Source: Aselliscus stoliczkanus
Lineage: Eukaryota > Chordata > Mammalia > Chiroptera > Hipposideridae
Length of the DNA: 64,000 nucleotides
Direction of reading: 5' to 3'
Assembly (NCBI GenBank): GCA_033961575.1
Contig: CM066732.1
Location: 115,570,687-115,634,686, forward strand
Notes under the pieces: model-generated
What the model saw: the letters and a program-made list of their open reading frames with translations, nothing else
The model's database searches: none
What the model was told of the DNA's origin: nothing
Translations under genes and position numbers: made by a program
Shown here: piece by piece, positions 48,781 through 61,065 of the stretch
Layout: each line of letters begins with the position of its first letter
Position numbering within the stretch: the stretch's first letter is position 1

Positions 48781-50809
48781 CCAAATCTTTGGGGCCATTG
48801 TGTTTTGATTTCAGTTTCTGTGCTTTTCATCTGTAGTTCTAATTTTTTTTTTTAAATCTACTAGGCTATTTTCTATAGTGTCTTGTTTGAATAGGTGTTT
48901 TCCACTTTGTATTTTATTTCTTTTAAAAAATAAAATGTAGTTATTTCACATTCTGTGTGATAATTCAAATATCTGAAGTCTTTGTTGGAGTTTTCTGTTG
49001 TTTCTATTGAGTATTGTTTCTGCTGATTCTCACTTGTAGTAACTTGTTTCTTTGGGTGCTTAGTGTTTGTTACTGTGAGCTGCTCATTTTCCTTGAGAAA
49101 ATAATTTGTGGATTATTGAGGTACATTCCTCTAGAAAAGATTTGCATTTTTTGCTTCTATATACCTGGGGCCTACTTAATTTATAGTAATGGCTTGAGGC
49201 TTTTGGGGGACCTGTTTTGGCTGTAGGTTATCATGAATTTTTCAGGGACAGAATTTTTTGGCCCTTGATTATGCTTAGCACCGCAGGAATTTTCCTTGTA
49301 GTTGTCTGAGGATGAATGGGTATGTAGGTCCTTTATCCCCACCTAAAGGGTCCAAGTGTTATTGGGAGGGAGGTCTCCTATAGGATTCTTCAAGCCTTAG
49401 ACTTTACCTTCTGTTCCAGCTCTGCCCTCCCACGCCCACCCCACCCCCTGAAGTCAAAGCTGAAGTTCACCAGCTTGAGCAAAGTGACCTCAAGGCCATA
49501 GGATTGAGCAACTCCAAGGATATCATTTAGGTGAATAAACTGCAAATGGTGCCTCCTGGTGTTATATACCTGAACAATGTTGTCCACTTAACCTGTCTGG
49601 GTTCCTACTTTTCTTTGAGATGATAATTCCTTGCTTTATAGTCCAGGGTTCTGTGCTTTTAAGAAGGTTAGGATTCTTTTAAAAGTCAGCCTTTTAAAAA
49701 ATTGTTTCCAGTGGGAAGGGCAGTCTGAGTGTCTAGCCTGCCTTATGCCTGAAAATAGAACTCTCAAAGCTCAACTTTATACACCCTACAATTTATAAAG
49801 AATCTGATAGCCTAATTTGTTCAAATAATTACCTTTCTTTTCTGGCACCAAAGTTTTAATTAGGAACAGTTCAGTGGAATTATAAAGATTCCATAGTCCC
49901 TGGTAGTTAACTATTCCCTCAAGGATTTTTATTAAATGCATGTATTGGATTTCCATTGAAATACCAAAGTAGCTCAAAGGTTTACTCATGACCACACCAC
50001 AATTTTTTTTAGTGTTTCTCAGAAAATAAGTACATTAAGCCAGAATCGTGTGTCAGTTGCATAGAAAGTATTGCATCCCCATAGTTACGTTAAACATAAC
50101 AGGGGAAATGTCTTTTGGTGGTTGATAAGCTAAAAGGAAGTGAGTCTTGTTGTACTACAATATTAGGAATGTTTTTCAATTTTTGCTCAAGAATGGAAGG
50201 TTTCAGATCCTCCTGTTTACCCCTTGCTCAAACATCAGTAAAAGTAGTTAAGGAAAAACCACATGTGTGGTCAATGCTAAGACTCAGGCTATTGATGTCA
50301 TGTAGAAAAAACATGATGGAGAGATTCTTTTTTGTGATTTATTTAATTATCTTGGCTATTTATAGTATTTACTCTGAAGTATAATTCAATAAAGTTTCAG
50401 CAATTAAACAGAAAGGAAATCTGCCTTAGCCCAATATTATATTAGCCCTACGTCCCACTTGGAAAAAAAAATTTTTTATAATACATAACCAAATCAGGGA
50501 GACCACAGAGTCCATTTGGACCTGGCATGTAGTAGATATTCAATCAATGTTGGCTGAATCAATTAATTAATGGACAATATATAACGGGCTGTTGTAAGGA
50601 AAGCAGGCAGTGGCTAAAATGTTGACTTGATCAAATTATGGGAAAAACATTAAAGAAGGAAGATGCCTGGGATTCAATCCCCATGTTAGGGCTGCTTAGT
50701 GCTGTAATCTTGGGTAATCCACAACCACCGTGGGCCCCAGTTTTTTCATCACTTACCACGCTTGGGTCAAACTGCATTGCCGCTCCCTGTGCACGCTGCA
50801 TGATTTCCC

Positions 50810-51200
50810 AATCCGATGTCCTTGTCCTTACAGTTATCTATCGAAATGCCTAATCTGTCACTGCATGACTAAGCCTACCTCGCCATGACATCTTGCTTCT
50901 TAATAACCCTCCTAATACAAATATTCCCCTACCAAACTTTTTGGACACCATCCCAGCTAGAAGTTACCTTTCCCTATGATCTCAAGGAGCATTCTTTTTT
51001 TCTTTTAACTCAATGGTGTCATTTAACACTTTCTAGCTTGTATTACCATCTTTTATGTAGATATCTGTACTATGCTGCTTCTCTACTAGGCTGTGAGTTC
51101 ATGAGGTTAGGGCTCATCCTTGCTATATTTTTACTCCCCCCATAATACCTGGAAAAACACATTGAAGATTATGTGTGCTCAGTAAATATCTGCTGAATCT
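50810..51200 (+). repeat. L2 LINE 3' end (sense)
   Basis: 'ctaggctgtgagttcatgag' followed by 'gctcagtaaatatctgctga' gives the L2 end. The part before it has the C/T-rich character of an L2 3' UTR. Confidence 0.75.
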
Positions 51201-51619
51201 GAAAATAGGGGATAATAATGCTTTTCTTGCTGTTGAGAAGTCTGTGTTGAATGCTAGCTTGAGGTCATTTCCAGCTTTTAGACCAATGATGGTGGAACAC
51301 TAATGGTGAAGCTGGATATAAATAAGTAAAGAAAACGGTATAAGTTATTTATCCATTAATGGAAGAAGAAAAGAGAACACTTGGATGGCTCAGAGTCCAT
51401 TTAAAAGCAAAGATGAAAAGGGAAATTGATGATGCAAGAGTTGGAAACGACAGGAGCAATATAGATTTTTCTATTTTACTCATTTTTAAAAGTTCTTTTC
51501 TCCACTGCATTTTTTTAGACTACGCATACCTGTGTAGAGCTGGCATATTGTGCCTAATTTTGAGAGATTCCCTGAAGATTTGAGCCAGAAAGTGAATTAC
51601 ATTTTTAGAGTGCAGTTAA

Positions 51620-51935
51620 CAATCTCACAGACATAATGTTGAATGAAAGAAAGACAGTCCATACTGTATGATTCCATTAACATGAAGTTCAAGAAAATTC
51701 CGCTTTTGAACTTCAAAACTAATTTCTGGTGATAGAAGTTAAAATAGTGGTTACCCTTAGAGAGCCATGACTAACACAGGGCACAAGGGTTAGTCAGAGG
51801 TGCTGGTAATTCCCTTTCTCTTGATCTGGGTGGTGGTTACATGGTACAAGCATGTGTGAAAATTTTTTAGTTGTATACTTATGGTTTATGCACTTTACAA
51901 ATATAAGTTATACCTCAATTTAAAAAAAAGAATGC
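51620..51935 (+). repeat. L1 3' UTR end (sense)
   Basis: 'actgtatgattccattaaca', 'gatctgggtggtggttacat' and 'acaaatataagttatacctc' match an L1M 3' UTR, closing with an A-rich tail. Confidence 0.8.
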
Positions 51936-52909
51936 AAGTTAACAAATCTGGTTACCTCATGTATCACCGATGAGTAGCTAAAGGATAGATCCAAGCTATG
52001 CGGTGTGTTTCCTGGAAAAACGAAACACCCTTTTAAAATTCCAGAGTTTTCTCTTTGAACCTGTGACCAGATGGCTCTCATAAATAATGCATCAAAATAT
52101 GGTCAGCACCAGAAGAATTCGTGATGTGTGATAAAATGAAAACAACTGATGATCATATGGTTTACTCATTTTGACTTTCATTGTGACTTTCTGGAAGAGC
52201 CAGGATCACCATAAATTGTCATGCCGTAAGAATGGAATAAGTACTGCATGAGGAGACTTTCTAGCTGGGAAACCTTGAATAAGTCACAGGCTTTCTGGGC
52301 ATCGGATGCTTCCTCTGTTCAATGGAAAAATATTTATCTGTTCAAAGGTAGAGGACAGGATCAAGTGATCTCGTCAGGCTCCTCCCAGCTCTTAAAATCT
52401 TTGATTTATGAAAGTCAGAACTGTAAGACCAACTCCAGTTAAAGCTTTTACATTACTGGAAGTAGGATGGGAAAATGAGTTGCTTAAAAAATCTGTAAGA
52501 ATAGGCAACAAAAAAATGTAGGTGGAATTGGGATCATGCCAAGGTAAGAGATCCAGGTAGAAAACATCTTTTCAGATACAGCCAGCTACCTGAAACCTTT
52601 GTTGTTGTTCCCTGGGGATTTCCCTAGCCTTCAGTAAGGGGTTTACCTAATAATGCTTTTAAAAAAAAGGAAAAAGATAAGGGAACATTTTTAGACTTCA
52701 ATCAAAGAAAGCATTGTATTATAAGTTTTTCCTTTGTGGTTTCATATTTGCAGAGAATAAATCCAGTGCAGAAAATGCTATTTCATAAAATGTCTGAGCA
52801 GAGAAGGAGCACTAGTCTAAGTCTGGCTTAAATAAAATCTAACGATTATGAGGAACTGCAAGCATCACCCCCTTCTTTCAATACTAGTAAGTGTGAGCAT
52901 CATGTCTGT

Positions 52910-53330
52910 TTTTCTAAAAAGGCAACTGAGACCCAGTGAGGCTAAATGGCTTGCCTGAGGAAGATCACAGAGCTGGGAGGAGCACAGAGCAGAGACAAAA
53001 AGCCAGTTCTCCAATGTTCAGCCTGTTGTATCTTCCCCTGCACCAGGCTGCCCCCTATGGTTCCTTGTGGATGTGTTGGACTCCATGAAAGGGGCTGGGA
53101 GGACTTCCACTGTCCTTTGTTTTAAAAGCAATTGAGAAAGTCGGAAGCTAATGTCACTGGGGTCAGAAGACCTGTACCCTTCCACTTATAACTGGCTGTG
53201 TGGCCCTGGAAAATCGTTTAACTTCGCTGAGCCTCAGTATCTTCATCTAAAATAGCACCTCACACTGTCACTGAGGCAGAAATCCATTGAAGTAACTTAT
53301 GGAAAAGTGCTGTATAAATTATAAAACAAA
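52910..53330. repeat. Two MIR SINEs in opposite orientation
   Basis: 52910-53045 is antisense MIR ('gcaactgagacccagtgagg'). 53150-53330 is sense MIR ('ataactggctgtgtggccct', 'gctgagcctcagtatcttca'). Confidence 0.75.
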
Positions 53331-53619
53331 ATGTGGTTATTAAAATGTAGAAGTCTTTAACTACTTGGTAAATTAAGGAGTTAGAAATTACAAAACAATA
53401 ATACCTGATAAAAATGCTCTGGGTGAATACATGTTAACTGCAGGACTGCTATTAGCATATATAAAAATCAATGATCCTGTAACAGAAATGTCCTTTATTT
53501 ATCATAACAGTCAAGTGTAATCATTTTTAATTAGTCTCCAAGGAACCTTCCCTCATGTGCAGATGCTGATTGTAAAAAGAATCTTTATGTGAGGATACAT
53601 GTCTCTTTTCTCCTCCATA

Positions 53620-54290
53620 CTTTGCATTATCAATCTTGTAAAATTTGTGAACCCAAAATGGTAAATAGTGTCGGATTTTATTTTAATTTACATTTTCTTA
53701 ATTATTAGTGAGGTTTGGCATCGTTTCATCTTTTTATTGGAAGCCTAATACAAAAGGCTGCTAGATAGTACCAAGTAAACATATACGTGCACATCCCTTC
53801 CAACCAGAAATTCTATTTTTTCAATAGCTTCCTGAGAGAAGTAATGCACACATACAGGCACATAGCAGCATATACAAGGTTTCTCACTGAAGCATTGTCT
53901 GAAATAACAGGTAGCTCAAAACAACCTACATAACCATCAACAGGTGGAGTGGACAGATAAATTATGGCATATCCAAACCATGGAAAACTGTCTAACCATT
54001 GAAAAGGAATAAAGTGGAGCTTCAACATGAGAAAAAAAGCAAGTTGCAGAATAATATGTACAGTATAACATTTACTTAGGAAATGAAAATAAAACTATTT
54101 CTCTCTATATAAATATGCATGTAAATGATAAACAAATGTCTAGAGAGTTATATAAACAGACTGAAGACAGGTTGCCTAGGGGAAGGAGACCAAGTGTGAG
54201 CAGGTGGCCAAGGGAAACTGTTGTATTCTTCGTGATGTTTGAAGCTTTAAAACAAGAATGTGTTTGTGTATTACTTGGCTAATTGATAAA
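53620..54290. repeat. Old L1 pieces
   Basis: 53620-53740 looks like an antisense L1 remnant. 53760-54290 is sense L1 ('gtctgaaataacaggtagct', 'aacctacataaccatcaaca', 'ggaaaactgtctaaccattg'). Confidence 0.65.
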
Positions 54291-54699
54291 AAATAAAATA
54301 TAGTTTAAAATGGTACTCAACACTAACATAAAAGTTATAAGAAAGAACATTGTTATTTCAATGTGAGGAACAACTTTTAGTGTATAGAAATTTCTTGGAT
54401 TTTCCTGAGTAACAAGAGAGGAAAGAATCCAACTAAAGCTAAACTAACGTGATACCTGTCATTCAAGTGAAGAACATAAAATTTAGTCAAAAATCGAAAT
54501 CACCTCAAATATGGATATTTGATGTCATGTAAAAATGGACTGATTTTTCTTTCACTTTTTGTCCAGATATCAAATAGAAACAGATTGAAGTTTAGCCTTC
54601 ATGTCACTGGTTTTAATTTACTCGAACAATTGTTGTGTACCTTATTAATATTTCAAATCCAACAGAGTCCATTTCAGTGAGATCGATTCTCTTTTTTGG

Positions 54700-55690
54700 C
54701 ATTGACTTTTTTCTCTGATCACAAAAGTATCATGTATTTATTGTGAAAAGAAAAGGGAAAAACACTGGAAGTTAGGAAGAAAAAAAATGTAGTCCCATCA
54801 TCAGAAAGAAATATTGTTAACATTTTTGGGTGTTTTTCCCTTTGCATATAGGTGTTCATGGAATTGAGCTAATACTATGCATACAGTTTTGTTTCCTTTT
54901 TTTCAATTAGCATTTCCACATATCACAGATCCTTCAAAAATGTTTATAATGGCATAATGATATTCCAAAGTATGGATAAACTATAATTTATCCATCTAGT
55001 CTCCTATTATAGGATATTTAGCTTATTTTCACTTATTCACTTTTTTTTTAATTCTCTGCTTTACTGTTTTATTATGTTGACTTTTCAGCATGATTGATGC
55101 CTTATTTTTTTGTTTTTGTTTTTTAAAGATTTTATTGGGGAATTGGGGGAGGGGAACACCGTTGGGGAATCAGGGAAGGGGAACAGACAAGTTGCTGTCT
55201 TCTTGTTCTTCAGTCTAGTTGCGGAGGACATTGCTTCACTGGCCCATGTTGGTATCGCCATTGCACTCTTCCTGGATGAGGCAGATCGGTCACCAGCCTC
55301 TGGATGTCGCTCACCGCGGCTATTGGCAGCTCACGCTGGCTGCCGGCCACTCACTGTAGCCTATGGCAGCCCACTGCAGCAGGGGCTGCAGTCTACACCG
55401 TCGCCGGGGCTCGCACAGCCCAGCTCCAGGTGGAACTGTTGTTAGCTGTAGAGGGCAGTGTCACTGGCCCTCATATGTGGGATCCGAACTGGGGCCGCTA
55501 GCATCCCAAGCCAGCTCTTAACCAATGCGCCATTCGGCTGGCCCATCACTTATTCACTCTTACACTTAACTCTATGAGGAACATCTTTGCATATAATTCT
55601 TTGCTTTCATCTTGGATTATGTCCCTCAGATATATTCCTAGAAATGGAATTATAGATTGTTCTGATTATTTTCCATTCCTAACCCTACCC
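54700..55690 (-). repeat. Old L1 3' end (antisense), split by a SINE
   Basis: 54700-55040 ('acaaaagtatcatgtattta', 'gatattccaaagtatggata') and 55558-55690 ('gaggaacatctttgcatata', 'tatattcctagaaatggaat') form one antisense L1ME-like copy. The SINE and its extra segment (55041-55545) sit between them. Confidence 0.65.
55041..55545 (-). mobile_element. Long-form SINE with an apparent 3'-transduced segment
   Basis: On the minus strand the SINE head (GGGCCAGCCGAATGGCGCAT) starts at 55544. The body and tail run to about 55102 (CCAATAAAATCTTTAAAAAA). About 52 bases of non-SINE sequence (55050-55101) follow, and then a second poly-A tract (T run at 55041-55049). The 12-bp duplication TCACTTATTCAC flanks the whole block at 55029-55040 and 55546-55557, so the extra bases lie inside the inserted unit. 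A TAATAAAAC hexamer-like signal occurs within the extra piece. The layout is that of read-through of the SINE's own end into flanking DNA before retroposition. Confidence 0.8.
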
Positions 55691-55699
55691 CTTCTCTGC

Positions 55700-56130
55700 A
55701 TTTCTTCATTCTGTCCTTATAGATTGCATTTCCAGGATCCCTTACCCTTTGGTGTCCTTGGGATTCAATGGGTGGCACCAGGAGGCGATTAGAAGGCCAG
55801 AAGAAAGAGAAGTTGGGGTACCTCCTCCTCACTGTCTTCCTGCTCTGAGGCAGTGGCTGCATGCCCCTCCCCACCTCTACCCCAGCCCCCTTTCTTGGTG
55901 TTTCCTACTCCACCATTTCAGCTCTTACTGGATTCCATAAGTTATTTCTAACCTTTGTTCCTTTATCTCTAGGAACGGTAACAGCTTCCTACTATTCTTC
56001 TCTCCATGCCTCAACATTCCTTATTACTTCCTTGACCTGACCTATCTGTCTATAAGTAGTTCTTTCATTAAAGTCCCTTCATTTGAACCAGCCTGGATGA
56101 AATCACTTTCCTTTTGGGATCCTGACAGAC
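55700..56130 (+). repeat. Ancient interspersed repeat (family not named)
   Basis: 'gggtggcaccaggaggcgat', 'ggaacggtaacagcttccta', 'attaaagtcccttcatttga' and 'gggatcctgacagacacaaa' follow an old mammalian repeat that I know by these phrases only; an LTR or LINE 3' end are both possible. Confidence 0.5.
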
Positions 56131-57079
56131 ACAAACTTCTAAAATGCATTCTTGAAAGATACTGCCAAATTGCAATGCAGAAAGGTTATATACATTCACC
56201 CTCTCATTAGTAGTATGTGAAAGTTCTTCAAGTTGCAATAGATTTTTGAACGCTTCAGGCTCCTGTTCATTATCTGGTGTCTTCCTCTCTGATATCACTC
56301 AAAGGCGAAGGGTTCTGCCATAGGCCACCTAAAGAAAAGTCATATACCACAAAGGTGAAAATATTGGGATAAGCAGCTGTGTATCATTTACAAACCGGAA
56401 ATTCACAATGCAATAAGAGACGCTGGATTGCATTGTGAAAATGGCTCCTTTGACTGACACCTATGGAGTGGGAAGAACATGTTCTACCTGGGCACACAGG
56501 TGGTGTGGTGTGGTGTGGGGCTGTCCGCTCACATGCAGACGGTGGCGAAACTCGAGCCCAGGAAAGCCATGGGGATGCAATGCTGCTGCCTGTTAGGGTC
56601 TTAGTACCCACTTTGGAAGAATTCCTACTTGGTCTTCCTGTCTTAGCTTTCTGAGGAGAGCGGTTTGCAGGTACATGGAGTTTGAGGAGAGAGAATCCAC
56701 AAAAACATCTTCTTCCCTTCTCAAACGAGAGGCAGCTACACTACTGACTTTTTACAACGATTGCTAGGAAGTGGCTAAGATTTTAGCCAAGTTGACTAAT
56801 GACATAGGTGGAAACATTGTGCTTTTCTGTTTTCTTGCAAAATAATGAGACACCTAGTGGGCACAACATGAACATGTCTTTATGGGAGATGGTAAGTCAA
56901 TACCCAGCTAAATGACTTCAATAACTGCCTCAGTGCTTAATTCTACAAAAATATTCTTATTAGAGAAATATCCAGAACCAGGAATCAGACCAACTATTGA
57001 TTCATGTTGGGTAGTCAAGATACATTATTACCATATATTTTATAGCACTCAATAGTTTTCAAAGTCCTTTAGAAATGAA

Positions 57080-57235
57080 GTTTCTTTCCATCACACTCAG
57101 GACAACAGTCAGGGTCCCCTGCTAGGCTGTAGGCTCCGTGAGGGCTGGGGGTTATACTAGTTCCTCTTAGTACTAGTTCAGTGTTCGATATGTAAAAAAC
57201 AGGTACTCAGTAAATGTTTGATGAACTGAAATCAT
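57080..57235 (+). repeat. L2 LINE 3' end (sense)
   Basis: 'tgctaggctgtaggctccgt' and 'ctcagtaaatgtttgatgaa' are L2 end landmarks. Confidence 0.8.
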
Positions 57236-58084
57236 CTGAACAACCACTCCAAGAGGTGGGATAGTTTCTGACTTTTTTCTAGGTGAGGAAACAAAAAAGG
57301 GTCAAGATAGTTGTCCTCCAGTTTATTAAGTAGAAAAGCCAGCCATTGGCCACATCCTGTACTCCTTGACTTTTGTAAATGCCCAAACAGACCATGTGGG
57401 AAAGTCCCCTTGTTTATATAAATGCCCACTGATTTTCCCCTCTGATTTCAGTTAGCAGCATCCATTTTTATTCCATTGTTAGGGAACCTGTTTCGAAGGT
57501 CATAGTGTTTAAATCAGGGGTGGTCAATCCATGACCCAAGTGAGGCCCCAGCAGGAGGCCTTCTCACAGGATTTTCCATGTTAGATTACTGGTTATCGAA
57601 CTCCTTTTGCATTTCATGATGGGGTTTATACAGTTCCATCTTCATAGATCACATGTTTAATCAGCTACCTGGAGTGTAGATGAAATAATTTGCTTTTGTT
57701 ACCAAGGCTTAGCCAAGAGACTTGTATAAATCCCAAGGTGTCTGGCCAGCCTTTGTCTTTGGAAAGCACCTTGTTATAAAAAGTCATCATACAGCATGTG
57801 AAAGGGTAACAAATCCTGGGAGATTATCTGGGCCAATCTTTCTCAAACCAGGGTTCGTAGACCCTTGGGAATTCCACTGATGAGTTCTTGGGATCTAGAA
57901 ATTATCTATGAATATTTTTAATTTTAGGTATCCTTCTATGATTATCCAAAATTAACATATACACCTGGACCACCTGACTAACCATCTCATAAGTCAGTCT
58001 GGATACAAGGATTCACTATCCAACACAAAGTATTACTCTTGGTACCTATTATAGTAATCAACTAAAATAATATCATGTAACTTT

Positions 58085-58572
58085 TCAAAAATTGAAATAC
58101 AATTTACATACCATAAAATTCATCATTTTAAAGTGTACAATTCAGTGCTTTTTAGTATTAGTATATTCACAAGATTGATGATTCATAACTGTATAATTCT
58201 AGTACAGTTTCATTACCCCCCAAAAAATCCCCATGCCCATTAACAGTCATTATATATTTCCCTCTACCACCCAACCCCACCCTAACCCCTGGCAACTACT
58301 AGTCTACTTTTTGTCTTTTTGGATTTGCCTATTCTGGACATTTTATGGAATCATACAATATGTGGCCTTTTGTATCTGGTTTCTTTCATTTAGCACGTTT
58401 CGAAAGTCCATCCATGTTGTAGCATGTATCAGTACTTCATTTCTTTTTTATGGCTGCATATTTCTGCCATTGTATCCCAGTTTATCCATTCATCAGTTGA
58501 TGGACATTTGGTTTGTTTCCATTTTCTGGCCATTAGGAATAATACTGCTATGAGAAACTTACAATTTGGGTC
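58085..58572 (-). repeat. Old L1 3' end (antisense)
   Basis: 'attgaaatacaatttacata', 'ttcatcattttaaagtgtac', 'cctggcaactactagtctac' and 'tccatgttgtagcatgtatc' run in L1M antisense order up to the TA where the mariner element is inserted. Confidence 0.85.
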
Positions 58573-59135
58573 TACTAGGTGTGATCGAAACATACAGTGA
58601 ATGCTGCTGGCGAGTGCCATCCAATGGAAAGACAGGGATCTTCAATATGGGAAGCGGCACGTTAAACCTTTGTAACAGTGTGTGACAAGTTTCAACTTGT
58701 TTGGTGCAGTCAGCTGGGTGTGAGCTACAGTTGTGCTGGAGATCATGGATCATGAACAATGCATTAACATGAAAGGGGAAATGGTGTCATCCTCCATCAT
58801 GACAACGCTCATGTCACACATTGCTTCTGGTAGGCAATTTCTGTCAAATAACAATATTACGGTGTGTCCTCATCCACCTTATTCACTGGATCCAGCACCT
58901 TGCAACTTCTGGCTCTTTCCCAAAGTCAAAATGACCATAAAAGGTAAACATTTTGAATTGATTCAGGACATCGAGGCAGCCATGACAGTGCAACTAAAGA
59001 CACTCGCAAAAGAGGACTTCCAGAACTGCTTCAGAAAGTGGCAAGAACGATGTGTTCAAAGAGAGGGGAAGATTTTGAGGGGGGATTAATGGCAATGTGT
59101 CATTCACCATAGTTTTTTTTATCACAGCTCATCTA
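58573..59135 (+). mobile_element. Mariner transposon with a large internal deletion and broken transposase
   Basis: Inverted ends match (left TGTGATCGAAACATACAGTG; right, in reverse complement, TGTGATAAAAAAAACTATGG), with TA at both borders. The copy is about 560 bp against about 1.3 kb for a full mariner. The transposase starts at 58745 with MDHEQCINMK, then jumps to the catalytic domain after about 10 codons. There HHDNA (the second catalytic Asp) is readable only in a shifted frame. The frame then returns for FLSNNNITVCPHPPYS and FWLFPKVKM. Where mariners have AP-x-D for the third catalytic Asp, this copy has APCN. It is therefore dead by deletion, frameshifts and loss of a catalytic residue. 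Bats are known for recent DNA-transposon activity, which fits the context. Confidence 0.88.
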
Positions 59136-61065
59136 AGTCTTCATATATGTTCTTAGGGTCTGTGACTTCTCAAATTTGAGAAATACTGACCCAGGATGAC
59201 TCAATTGCTTAATAAAGAAAGAAATGATCAGGTCACACTCACAGTTAATGGAAGCTTCTGTGGCTAGATTCAGAGTTCCAGCTTGTCGTCTTTCTTGTCT
59301 ATAAGAGATGGACATCTTGTTTAAGGCCTTCCCAAGTCATCTGTTCGGTTCTTGAATGGCAAGAGCCAGCATTAGCAGTGTGATTAGCACGTAACTAATT
59401 AATACTGGTGTATGTTGATCCAGCCCAGATGCTGGGCAGCTTTTAATTCTCCAAACCTGGCCTGAATACTGATAATATTTCCTCTGGCTAAAAGCCAGCA
59501 AAAAGAATCACCTAGCCAAACATCCCCATTCAGCCTGCTTTCCTTAGAGTGGCCTTCCAGGGGAGCTCTCTGGACAAAGTTGGTTGACCCAGTTTGAAGG
59601 CCTGGAAAATTATCATGTGAGTCACTGGGGCAACAGAGCAAAGTGCCAGACCCTTGAGAAACTATACGTACAGGCTTCCAGTGTCATTCGTGCCCCCATA
59701 GGGAGGGACCAGGAATCCCAGGGAAGCATGCTGCTTTTCAGCCAGCTGCTCCTCCAAGTGATTTCCAGGCTCCTTGGCTCTGTGTGTGGTGCCAGAGAGG
59801 CGCATTTCTGTTTTCCTTCCAGCGGGCTTGCCTACAGCAGATCAGAGAGTGACAGCTCAGTTACAGGAAATCAAAAGAAACCTGGATCCTTACAGGGAGA
59901 TATGTAGTGGTATTTGGAGGAAAGCCACAGGCTTTCAATGGGAAGGAAGTGCTGAAGCAGGTACAAATTTCAAATTAAAGACCAAGAATCCAGAGGCGGT
60001 ATTTTAAAATCATACTTACATGAGTGAGAGGCAGGGCCTTGCAAAAGAGTACCTCCAAATTACTTAAGGAGTATTTTATAACATTCTGAAGATGCTACTT
60101 CCTAAATTACACAAAGAGCTAAAGAAACAGCTAGAGAAGCAATGCAGGTAAAACTTGTTACATTTAGACAGGGTGGGCAGTTTGCGGCCTAGATGGGTTG
60201 ATGTCAGAAAGAGTGCCCAAAGCCTTACTAGACCTCAAATAACTCTCCCATGGGTATAAAGGATTTCTGGGGAAGGATGTGTACCAAAGTGGAGGCTTCT
60301 AAATATCCATGACAGCATGAGGACAAAACAAGTGTTGACAGAAACAGGTGAGGTAAGAGATCATCCATGGCCTTGTGGTGTTTGTTGTTAAGCATCCCCT
60401 CATTTTAACACTAATTCTAGGGTCTTCATCACCAGGAGGATGTAATTTTAACACATAATTTGACCCAGGATTGTATAACTTCATGTTTGGTGGATGTTAT
60501 AAGGGGGAGACTATTAGGTTCCTTCCACTGTAAGAATGGCTCATGAAGTCTCTCTCCTTCATAGTTTTGATGGATAAACTTTGGTGACAGAAGAACTAGA
60601 AGGCAGTTTGATCACCAAGTTTTTGGTGTTTTTAGCCCCACTACTCTCTTCCTCTCACTTCACATCGTACTTTTTCCCTTTATCCTTTCTGCTTCTGTCT
60701 ACTTCTGACAGGTCTGGCAAAAAATATAGCAGATTTACAGAAAAGAAACAGGTGGTTCACTTCCCACCCTGGTGCTGTTGCTGCAGATTGCTTCAGAGCT
60801 GCTGTCTCCGGGGTTTGGGTAAAATGTGGCTATCAGTCTTTGTCATCACGGTCCCGGTGTCTGACTCTGTGTGCTGAGTGCATTGGAGAGCCAGCAGGCC
60901 AGCCCCAAGCATGCCCCCTGGATGCTGAGGTGGAAGACGGAAGCGTGAGAATATTCAGAATTGGATACATAATGATAAAAGAGGGACAGAATCAGGTAAA
61001 GGTAAGTATTTCATCCACTTGACTGTATCTTCCTGATGTATGATAGTAAGACGCAAGCAGCACTG

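Larger units (their letters stand above)
57829..59193. mobile_element. hAT-type element split by nested L1 and mariner (probable)
   Basis: The left end TGGGCCAATCTTTCTCAAAC (57829) and the right end, in reverse complement TGGGTCAGTATTTCTCAAAT (59193), look like hAT terminal repeats facing each other. The sequence next to the left end ('gttcgtagacccttggg') and right end ('cttagggtctgtgacttc') fits a MER-type hAT. Between them lie an L1 fragment and a mariner copy. No clear 8-bp duplication was found. Confidence 0.55.

Noticed and set aside
55110..55445. A 111-codon frame and similar frames at 1750-2202, 5968-6327 and 18042-18284
   Set aside because: They are antisense readings of the long-form SINE; the same peptide words recur only because the SINE is repeated.
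55766..55780. A CTCF-like word (GCACCAGGAGGCGAT)
   Set aside because: It has two mismatches to the core and lies in an ancient repeat; too weak without binding data.
58733..59089. A 118-codon frame that could be taken for a domesticated transposase
   Set aside because: It joins the transposase N-terminus to the catalytic end across a large deletion, with frameshifts and a missing catalytic Asp. No sign of selection.
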